Assembly (NCBI GenBank): GCA_015522695.1
Contig: WALT01000008.1
Coordinates: 1-38,088, forward strand
Source of the DNA: Nitrososphaerota archaeon
Lineage (GTDB): Archaea; Thermoproteota; Nitrososphaeria; Conexivisphaerales; Conexivisphaeraceae
DNA length: 38,088 bases
Direction of reading: 5' to 3'
This document shows, one piece after another, positions 31,981-38,088 of the stretch (positions within the stretch are counted from its first letter, which is position 1; each line of letters opens with the position of its first letter). The notes under the pieces are model-generated. The model was given only the letters and a program-made list of their open reading frames with translations. It was not told the DNA's origin and searched no databases. Position numbers and translations under genes: made by a program.

Positions 31981-33342
31981 ATGAGCTTGGATAGACCTTA
32001 TCTGATCCTCATAGCCTCCTTCTCAGTAGCGTTCATGGCCTATGGGATCAGATATACCTACGGAATCCTGCTGCCGGAGATGATGGCAGGGCTTGGAATG
32101 GGAAACACCGTGGCTGGCCTTGTCTACTTCTCCTTCTTCCTCTCCTACACGATAGTATCACTACTCGTCGGGCTGCTCGTGGACTCATGGGGAGCACGAC
32201 GTACCGTATTGACGTTCCTTCCCATCTTCGCTGTGGGGGTGGGCCTGATCGGGATGGCTGGATCAGCGTTGGAGGCAGCGGTATATCTCGCCATCGTTGG
32301 AGTAGGAGCATCTGTCGGTTGGATCCCATTGGTTATCTGGGTACAGATGGCGTTCCCAGCCAGGAGGGGGTTCTACTTAGGAATCCTACAGACGGGTTGC
32401 AACATGGGGTTCGGTACCATGGGGCTGATCGTACAACCACTTGCCTCGATAATGGGTTGGAGAGAGGTCTGGATGGTTCTTGGCCTCATGGCGGCCGTCT
32501 GGTTGATTCCACTAGCTATTTTGGCCGGGGACATGATCCCAGGAGGGGATGGAGGACCCCCGATCGACATCAGGAGGTTGACATCACTCGTACTCAAGGG
32601 AAGGGCTTGGGCCGGTGGAATCTCATACATGTTTGCAGCCTTCGCAATAATGGTACCGGTGACCTTCGTCAAGGCTTTCGCCTCTCTAGAGCTGGGGATG
32701 AGCGCTGAGGTGGCAGCTTCCATGTACGCGTTGATGGGGTTCATGGGGGTGGCGGGGGCTGTGATAGTCTCAGCTGGATCGGATATCCTCGGCAGGAAGA
32801 GGACCCTAATTCTGGCCAATACGATTTTAGCGATCGGACTCATCGGCCTTTATGCCGTGAAGGGCGGTATCGACATGTCGGCCTGGATCTCGGTGCTTGG
32901 ATTCAGCTATGGATCCATCTGGCCTCTCTATGCTGCTCTCGCGAGGGACGAGTATGGATGGGGAACAGCTGGATCTGTTATGGGCTTGTGGACGGTGTTC
33001 GCTGGGCTCGGACTACTGGCTGCACCACCGATCGGTGGTCTGCTCGCGGACTTCAGCGGTAGCTACAGGCCAGCATATCTTCTGGGCGCCGTCATAGCTA
33101 TGGCTTCACTCGTGCCGCTGGTGATGGGAGGGAGAGGATCTGTCCATGTCCGATTTCATGAAGATGCCATGGAACGAAGTATCGCTGAATATAAAGGCGT
33201 ATGGTCGAGGGGCCATGCCCATCATCCTGGATATCCAGGATCGTATGTTGGAAGTCGGTTCATGCAGGGATATTGGAGTAGAGCACGCCGAGAGCTATTG
33301 TCAACGCTCCGATCACGGCGTTCAGTATCGAGAGGGCTATAA
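31981..33342 (+). CDS. MFS transporter (second of a tandem pair) with long C-terminal tail
   Basis: MFS permease of 453 residues. MAYGIRYTYGILLPEMMAGL, GLLVDSWGARRTVLTF and SDILGRKRTLILANTIL are the motif-A-like regions, and twelve helices end near residue 380. The last 65-70 residues (RGSVHVRFHEDAMERSIAEY onward) are polar, basic and unlike a transporter core. The final 83 bp overlap the convergent membrane-protein gene at 33260. The extension may be a true cytoplasmic tail or read-through after loss of the normal stop. Substrate unknown. Its placement between the liv importer and the ligase operon suggests transport of a related carboxylate. Confidence 0.87.
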   Translation: MSLDRPYLILIASFSVAFMAYGIRYTYGILLPEMMAGLGMGNTVAGLVYFSFFLSYTIVSLLVGLLVDSWGARRTVLTFLPIFAVGVGLIGMAGSALEAAVYLAIVGVGASVGWIPLVIWVQMAFPARRGFYLGILQTGCNMGFGTMGLIVQPLASIMGWREVWMVLGLMAAVWLIPLAILAGDMIPGGDGGPPIDIRRLTSLVLKGRAWAGGISYMFAAFAIMVPVTFVKAFASLELGMSAEVAASMYALMGFMGVAGAVIVSAGSDILGRKRTLILANTILAIGLIGLYAVKGGIDMSAWISVLGFSYGSIWPLYAALARDEYGWGTAGSVMGLWTVFAGLGLLAAPPIGGLLADFSGSYRPAYLLGAVIAMASLVPLVMGGRGSVHVRFHEDAMERSIAEYKGVWSRGHAHHPGYPGSYVGSRFMQGYWSRARRELLSTLRSRRSVSRGL

Positions 33343-33826
33343 GCCCCTTCATCGATGAGTTCACGGAGCGTACATCATCGACCAGGTACCAGGTGAGGCC
33401 CTTCGTACCGGGCTCTATCTTCCTTGCACCTATCCTGTACATCTTGGGCAGTTGATAGAACTGGAGGACCCCATTAACCACTATCAACAACAGCGTCACC
33501 AAGAGCTCCGAGCCCAGGATGAGGCCCCGGAACGTCGAGATCATCGAGAGCGTGCCAGAGACCCCAGAGGATGCCTGTTGTACCAGCTCGGGCTCTAATA
33601 GATAAGCGGTGCCCAATCCACCTATTATCGCCAGGACCAGGAATATCCATGAGAATTGGAGGATCTTCCTCGTCACCTCCCTCGTGAGGATGAGCCTCTG
33701 TGGTGGAGGGAGGAGCCTTACACCTGAGAGGTATGCAGCGGCGAGCCAGATGTAAAGCCCCGTATAGAGGGACAGGAACAGCACCCTCACCGTGACCATC
33801 GAAATCACGGAGACTACGTCCATCAT
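33260..33826 (-). CDS. Small integral membrane protein, four to five TM segments
   Basis: 188 residues. Hydrophobic segments are about MVTVRVLFLSLYTGLYIWLA, ILQFSWIFLVLAIIGGLGTA, RGLILGSELLVTLLLIVV and LIALSILNAVIGALTIALGV. I recognise no family with confidence. Its layout is similar to the His-containing membrane protein at 35862-36353, but it lacks comparable conserved histidines. It is the last gene of the operon, 11 bp after the CoA ligase, so it could be a membrane partner of the pathway. Confidence 0.7.
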   Translation of the reverse strand: MMDVVSVISMVTVRVLFLSLYTGLYIWLAAAYLSGVRLLPPPQRLILTREVTRKILQFSWIFLVLAIIGGLGTAYLLEPELVQQASSGVSGTLSMISTFRGLILGSELLVTLLLIVVNGVLQFYQLPKMYRIGARKIEPGTKGLTWYLVDDVRSVNSSMKGLIALSILNAVIGALTIALGVLYSNIPA

Positions 33827-33837
33827 CGCCTACCCCC

Positions 33838-35181
33838 TCATCTATCGCCTTTAATTAACGTTCCATCAGGACCTCGCAGGATCCTGACAAGTTTTCTATG
33901 TGCAAATGGCAGCCTCTCCCTCGCCACCAACCTGGCTTCAATCCCTATCCCCAGCTTCTTGTGCGCGACCCTGTCGATCTCATCTAGCATCTCAGCACAT
34001 GGATCGCGATCCCCCTCCCTCCCTATCAGGAGCTTGAGCTTGTCGCCGCCCGCCTCCGGGTTGACTATCGTGAAGAGCCTGTATCCACATACTTCCTCCA
34101 CGACCAGCGAGACTTCATACGGTGTCATCAGCCTACCATTCATCCTGAATGTGTTATCGAGCCTATCGAATATCCTGACCCTATAATGCGTCCTGCCGCA
34201 CTCGCACCTTTCCCTCTCGACCTGAGCAAGGTCGTCGCCCAAATACCTGATCACGAGTGGACCACCTAGCAGGAGAAGTGTGGATATCCACCTACCCTTA
34301 CCGCCATAATCCACGGGCTCCAGGGAATCCATCTCCACGAGTTCGAGGAGATCTACATCCATCCAGACATGCCATCCCCTGTGAACGTAACAGTCGGCGC
34401 TTCCCCACACGCCGTCCGTGTTCCCTCCAGCATCGAAGACATCGATCACATCCGTCTCATCCATGATCTTCTTCCGAAGCCCCTGTGTCATGGGCTCACC
34501 GGATAGTTGCATGTATCTGACGCTCGAGAATACCTTCCTGGGCTCGACGCCGATCCTCGTCGCCTCCTCCATGAGCGCCTGGATCATCCATGGTATCCCG
34601 ATGAAGTAATCGGGTTTGTTGTCCAACATTGTCCTCATCATGTTGTGGATGTACTTCTGCATCGTAGTGCCCCAGGGCGTCACACATGATGCGCCCATCT
34701 TGGTCAGGACGAGGTTCGTCATGATCCCCAGGAAGTGCCAGCCCGTGAGGACCTGGAACACCTTCATGCCAGGCCTCAGCTTCGTCATCCAATAGTGTCT
34801 CATGAACAGCTTCTCTACTATCTCGTCTGCGAAGGCCTGGCCCATGCCGAGCACGGTATTCACCCCTGTGGTCCCGGATGTCATCGAGTAGATGCTGATC
34901 TCCTCGGGTTTACAGGAATAGAGCCCTGCTGTCGGATCGCCTGGAGCCGTTGACCTCCTCACGTCATCCTTCGTGTATGGGGGTATCCTCCTCTGGAAGT
35001 CGTGCATCGAGTTTATGTCGTCCGGGGTTACGCCGACCTCCTTCCACCTCTTCCTATAGAAGCGGGAGTTATCATATGCATATCTGATCACCGCCTTCAA
35101 TTTCCTGAACTGTATATCCTCCAGATCCTTATAGGACATCGTCTCGGCTTCTTCATCGTAGTACTCACGGTCGGCTATCAC
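33838..35181 (-). CDS. PaaK-like acyl-CoA ligase (phenylacetate-CoA-ligase family)
   Basis: AMP-forming CoA ligase of about 447 residues; activates a carboxylic acid, typically aromatic (phenylacetate, benzoate-like), with ATP and CoA. Hallmarks are YDNSRFYRKRWKEVGVTPDD, the P-loop IYSMTSGTTGVNTVLGMGQA, GGNTDGVWGSADCYVHRGWH, and IFDRLDNTFRMNGRLMTPYE (hinge). The C-terminal domain holds the likely catalytic Lys in FAHRKLVRI. The frame is open to 35286, but GTG 35181 overlaps the stop of the preceding gene (GTGA) with GGAGGT 9 bases upstream, so I set the start there. Substrate unknown. Confidence 0.88.
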   Translation of the reverse strand: MIADREYYDEEAETMSYKDLEDIQFRKLKAVIRYAYDNSRFYRKRWKEVGVTPDDINSMHDFQRRIPPYTKDDVRRSTAPGDPTAGLYSCKPEEISIYSMTSGTTGVNTVLGMGQAFADEIVEKLFMRHYWMTKLRPGMKVFQVLTGWHFLGIMTNLVLTKMGASCVTPWGTTMQKYIHNMMRTMLDNKPDYFIGIPWMIQALMEEATRIGVEPRKVFSSVRYMQLSGEPMTQGLRKKIMDETDVIDVFDAGGNTDGVWGSADCYVHRGWHVWMDVDLLELVEMDSLEPVDYGGKGRWISTLLLLGGPLVIRYLGDDLAQVERERCECGRTHYRVRIFDRLDNTFRMNGRLMTPYEVSLVVEEVCGYRLFTIVNPEAGGDKLKLLIGREGDRDPCAEMLDEIDRVAHKKLGIGIEARLVARERLPFAHRKLVRILRGPDGTLIKGDR

Positions 35182-35843
35182 AGTGAGACGACCTCCACGC
35201 CGCTGGGCCCGCATTCGAGCGATGTGCGATGTGACCTTCTCTCCTTCGCGAAGAGCGGCCTGACCTCCACGAAACCAGAGCTGCACTTGACGTCGTAATA
35301 ACCGGATGGATAGTAGAGGGAGCCGTCCTCGAGCAGCCCGAGGAAGAGCCCATCATCGGACTTATAGAGCAGATGACGGGAGAATACACCAGGGCCGAGC
35401 TTAACCTCCCGTGGTAGGGGTGCAGGATCTGGATGTACGATGAGGACGATCTCCAGATTCGGGTTCGCCGAGGCGATGTCCCCTCTCTCGAGGTTTGAGC
35501 GAAAGACCGAGACGAGTTCCGACCTTATCATGAGGACCTCGGGCTGGAGCATCGAGAACATGAACGCGCTTCTGGCGGCGAGCTCTGGCACCCCATCGAC
35601 GCTCATCATCGAACAGTCGAGGATCTCGCATGCACCGCGCCTGAGCTCTGGAGCATATGCCCTCGAGACGACTATCGCTGGAAGGGACATGCTGAAGTCG
35701 TATACCAGGACTTTATTCCTCGCATGAACGCCTGACCGATCCATGAGGTTGGCCAGGACCTCAGCTAGAGCCTCGAGCGACCTTCGTGTCAGGTAGATAT
35801 AGCGAACATCGGGCTCATCCCAGGGCTCAGCCTGTATTATCAT
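35178..35843 (-). CDS. Partial PaaK/ANL-like protein without catalytic motifs
   Basis: 221 residues. The segment TRRSLEALAEVLANLMDRSG, then NKVLVYDFSMSLPAIVVSRA and ELAARSAFMFSMLQPEVLMI, resembles the PaaK N-terminal-half region that follows the P-loop (helix, 'D.V...' strand, and the search for the binding surface). I see no (S/T)-rich P-loop, no hinge and no C-terminal Lys domain. So it looks like a degenerate ligase fragment retained as an open, well-spaced gene. It is translationally coupled to the intact ligase (4-bp overlap), suggesting a subunit or regulator. The similarity is by eye and modest. Confidence 0.55.
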   Translation of the reverse strand: MIIQAEPWDEPDVRYIYLTRRSLEALAEVLANLMDRSGVHARNKVLVYDFSMSLPAIVVSRAYAPELRRGACEILDCSMMSVDGVPELAARSAFMFSMLQPEVLMIRSELVSVFRSNLERGDIASANPNLEIVLIVHPDPAPLPREVKLGPGVFSRHLLYKSDDGLFLGLLEDGSLYYPSGYYDVKCSSGFVEVRPLFAKERRSHRTSLECGPSGVEVVSL

Positions 35844-35861
35844 CGGATCTCCATTACGCTC

Positions 35862-36353
35862 CTACATGTGGACGATCAGATGTATGAGCTCGGCATAGAT
35901 TACCATCAACACTATTATCGTTATACCTATCCTGTTCTGAAACTTTATCGAGAACATCACGCGATTCCTGAAGGCTGGGGACATCGAGTATTTGTATAAG
36001 CTGAGCTTGGGGGGGAAGTAGAAGGTCAGCAGAACCCCATTTATCAGTGCGACGAGCGTCAATATCATGCTAGCCAGGAGGGGCCATCCGATTGGATGTA
36101 GAAGGCCGCTGACCGTCAACATCCCCTGGAGATATACCATCACTAGGCCTGTAGCCGACATCGTGATCAAGGATATCCAGGGTATGACGGTGAACATGTA
36201 TTCGGCGTGCTTCGATATGAGCCCGGCTTGGGATGCGTTTATCACACCGAGCTTCTTGCTGAAGGCGAACTCATGGGCTATCTGACCTCCCACCCAGGCC
36301 GCTGCAGCCACTACATGGACGATCAGCAGGGATATGAACAGGATGCCCACCAT
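35862..36353 (-). CDS. His-containing membrane protein (CopD/cytochrome-like)
   Basis: 163 residues with four hydrophobic helices. The N-terminal LIVHVVAAAAWVGGQIAHEF has two His residues and the WVGG motif seen in CopD-like and other small heme-binding membrane proteins. Further His residues occur in ISKHAEY, LHPIGW and LIHLIVHM. I infer a possible heme-b membrane anchor carrying electrons between the quinone pool and the adjacent Fe-S subunit, but heme ligation is not proven. It sits 12 bp after the truncated ligase gene in the same operon. Confidence 0.65.
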   Translation of the reverse strand: MVGILFISLLIVHVVAAAAWVGGQIAHEFAFSKKLGVINASQAGLISKHAEYMFTVIPWISLITMSATGLVMVYLQGMLTVSGLLHPIGWPLLASMILTLVALINGVLLTFYFPPKLSLYKYSMSPAFRNRVMFSIKFQNRIGITIIVLMVIYAELIHLIVHM

Positions 36354-36365
36354 GATAGATCACCC

Positions 36366-37526
36366 CTATCTGAACGATGCCTCCTCCAAGTAGAAGTATC
36401 CGTTTTCATCCTGGAAACCGTATACTTCCGTGCCGAGCCAATTTGTATCCTTTCCCATTATCCTGACCTTCGTCTGACGTTGCCTGGGATCTCCAACATC
36501 CTTATCCATGTCTATGAAAGCACCCCTCAAGGCTAGCTCGCCGTGATCCCCAGGCCCCATAAGCCTCCTACCCCTGTACCAGCTGGCCTCCAAGATCTCG
36601 GATATCACGGCCTCAGCGTTCGTTATCGGGATGCCGGCGGATCCGTGCACGTTGAAGTCCCTCGGGTTGGCGAACACGATGCCCCTCCCGGACACGCCGA
36701 ACATCTGGAGCACCTGAAGCCCAGACCTCTTCTCCAACGACCTGATGATTTCAGCCTTCAATGGTCCCTCGACGCCTACATATGAGAGGGAACGTCTCTT
36801 GGATCGTAGAAAATCCCCCAGCTCCCTCGATCGAGCGAGCTCCCTCGACGCGAAGAGCACAGTAGCTTCCCCATCCATAACCGCCAAACCGCCGATATCC
36901 CTGGAGAAGGAGAGGGGGAGCCCGAGCATGAGGGAGGAGACGGCGGAGAAGAATGTGAATTCCCTTCCATAAGGTCCTAGGAGCGCTATACCGTCCTCCG
37001 ATTGCAGGCCGGAGAAAGCGGAGAACGATTGGATGGCATTCCACATGTCGGCCATATAATACATCGCCTTGATGTCATCCTGGAATGAGAGCATGATCGC
37101 CGGTTCCTGGGATATCCAAGAGGACCTCTCCATCCCCTTCACAGTGACCTTGATGTCCTTATCGGGGTCACCCGTGGAACTCGACTGGTCTATCAAGACC
37201 CTGCATGCCGGGTTGAGCGACCTATCCATTAAGATCTCCATCGAGAGACCTGTGAGAAGTGAGGTGGCTATGCCTATCAGATATGCTAAGGGATCATCAG
37301 CGGACACAGTGAAACAGCCTTCCTTCCCCAGCGCATCGGCAGTCCTTCTGACCTGAGCTGTGAACGAGGTCCAGTCCAACGAATATACATCGGACTTATA
37401 GCGCCATCTGATATCACGGCTCAGGAAGTCCTTCGGAAGTTCTGTCAACTGTAATGTCCTCGGGATCCCCTCGGGCCAATAGAGTGATTCCCAAGCTTGG
37501 AATTCGGCTGCGACTAACTTGGACAC
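36366..37526 (-). CDS. Degenerate acyl-CoA synthetase-like protein (ANL N-domain only)
   Basis: 386 residues. N-terminal WPEGIPRTLQLTELPKDFL and SFTAQVRRTADALGKEG match the start of AMP-forming ligases. The end, LQVLQMFGVSGRGIVFANPR, GSAGIPITNAEAVISEI and GTEVYGFQDENGYFYLEE, matches the late N-domain (YGMTE..., GSVGxP, TGDxGYxDEDGY). The ATP P-loop expected in the middle is absent (the equivalent reads IMLSFQDDIKAMYYMADMWN), TGD is GTE, and the C-terminal lid domain with the catalytic Lys is missing. The frame is intact and tightly packed in the operon, so it is probably a pseudoenzyme or scaffold rather than a pseudogene. Confidence 0.7.
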   Translation of the reverse strand: MSKLVAAEFQAWESLYWPEGIPRTLQLTELPKDFLSRDIRWRYKSDVYSLDWTSFTAQVRRTADALGKEGCFTVSADDPLAYLIGIATSLLTGLSMEILMDRSLNPACRVLIDQSSSTGDPDKDIKVTVKGMERSSWISQEPAIMLSFQDDIKAMYYMADMWNAIQSFSAFSGLQSEDGIALLGPYGREFTFFSAVSSLMLGLPLSFSRDIGGLAVMDGEATVLFASRELARSRELGDFLRSKRRSLSYVGVEGPLKAEIIRSLEKRSGLQVLQMFGVSGRGIVFANPRDFNVHGSAGIPITNAEAVISEILEASWYRGRRLMGPGDHGELALRGAFIDMDKDVGDPRQRQTKVRIMGKDTNWLGTEVYGFQDENGYFYLEEASFR

Positions 37527-37546
37527 CAGTCCCTCACCTCCCCCTA

Positions 37547-38088
37547 TTACTTATGCGTTCTGGACATGCGTATCTCCCCGAGATCGACGTCACCCTCGAC
37601 CTTGAACTCGAACTCCTCTGTTTCATAGCCATCATATTCGACCTTGACAATGTACGTTCCTCCATAGTCCACCTCCATCATGAAATCCCCGAATGCATTC
37701 GTCTTGGTCTGTACCACGATGTCTCCAGAGGCCTTATCCACGACGGCCACATCGACACCTCCAGCACACTCGTCTGTATCCGATAGGATCACGGAGCCCC
37801 CTATGATCGGCTTCGGAAGCCCTAGGTATCTGACGGCCGGCCCGATCCCGTTGGGCGCTCCTGGAAGTAGCAAGTCCTTAAGGCGATCGGGCGATAGCTC
37901 GGAGGCCTTCTTATAGACCTTCGATACATCGCTCTCTGGGTCATCCAGGTCCCCGAATACCATGGCTCCGGTAGGACATGCCTCCACACATCTCGGCTTC
38001 CTCCCCTCGTCGAGGAGATGTGCGCACATGGTGCACTTCTGGGCTATCTTGAGCTCATCGTTCATCGATATCGCACCATATGGGCACG
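37547..38088 (-). CDS. Ferredoxin/transthyretin-like subunit of a molybdoenzyme (5' partial)
   Basis: The frame enters from the right edge (CPYGAISMNDELKIAQKC continues upstream of the internal ATG at 38065). Fe-S motifs are CPYGAI, CTMCAHLLDEGRKPRC and CVEACPTGAMVFGD, as in NrfC/PhsB-type four-cluster or three-cluster subunits. After VRYLGLPKPIIGG comes a beta-rich domain (GGVDVAVVDKASGDIVVQTK, TNAFGDFMMEVDYGGTYIVK), a carboxypeptidase-regulatory/transthyretin-like fold. This two-part layout is that of the small subunit of pyrogallol-phloroglucinol transhydroxylase. Its catalytic partner is probably encoded just outside the window, or could be the fusion protein at 21782-25093. Confidence 0.85.
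   Translation of the reverse strand, partial: CPYGAISMNDELKIAQKCTMCAHLLDEGRKPRCVEACPTGAMVFGDLDDPESDVSKVYKKASELSPDRLKDLLLPGAPNGIGPAVRYLGLPKPIIGGSVILSDTDECAGGVDVAVVDKASGDIVVQTKTNAFGDFMMEVDYGGTYIVKVEYDGYETEEFEFKVEGDVDLGEIRMSRTHK

Overview
The window reads as a thermophilic archaeal chromosome segment, most likely from the TACK/Crenarchaeota side, although no rRNA or other taxonomic marker is present. Reasons: heavy AGG/AGA arginine and ATA isoleucine codons, frequent GTG/TTG starts, archaeal TATA boxes about 25-30 bp before leaderless or near-leaderless starts, and archaea-typical families (UPF0282, DUF1614, a ThiR-type regulator, a RecB-like nuclease with winged helix). No rRNA, tRNA or CRISPR array was seen.

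Left part (1-12.6 kb): a UPF0282 metallo-hydrolase, a radical SAM/SPASM-like protein, two flippase-like membrane proteins (UPF0104 type), and two unusual acylphosphatase-like proteins with coiled coils built from 42-bp DNA repeats. There is also a DMSO-reductase-superfamily molybdoenzyme and a serine recombinase whose start codon lies inside a cluster of GACAAAA inverted repeats. Sua5/TsaC, a DUF2797 protein and a SAM methyltransferase follow.

Middle part (12.5-21.7 kb): a DUF1614 protein, then a ykoEDC-like ECF transporter operon. It is divergent from a ThiR-like regulator (HTH plus ThiN-like domain). A perfect 19-bp palindrome lies in the shared promoter, and an MFS gene follows thiR. This forms a compact thiamine/HMP uptake and control locus. 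A nuclease, a CBS-domain protein, a NifX-like protein, a striking 28-bp perfect palindrome and a nitroreductase follow.

Right part (21.8-38.1 kb): the most unusual region. It has a 1103-residue fusion of a TorD-type chaperone to a molybdopterin enzyme resembling pyrogallol-phloroglucinol transhydroxylase, with no N-terminal Fe-S motif and an Asp-Ser-Phe at the likely Mo site. Next come a complete Liv-type ABC importer (livKHMGF) and two tandem MFS transporters. A compact minus-strand operon then runs in from the window edge. Its genes, in order, are a ferredoxin/transthyretin-like subunit (partial, like the transhydroxylase small subunit), a truncated acyl-CoA-ligase homologue without P-loop or C-terminal domain, a His-rich membrane protein, a partial PaaK-like protein, an intact PaaK-like CoA ligase and a second small membrane protein. 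I infer a module that imports a small, perhaps aromatic, carboxylic acid, activates it with CoA and transforms it with molybdenum enzymes. The substrate cannot be read from the sequence.
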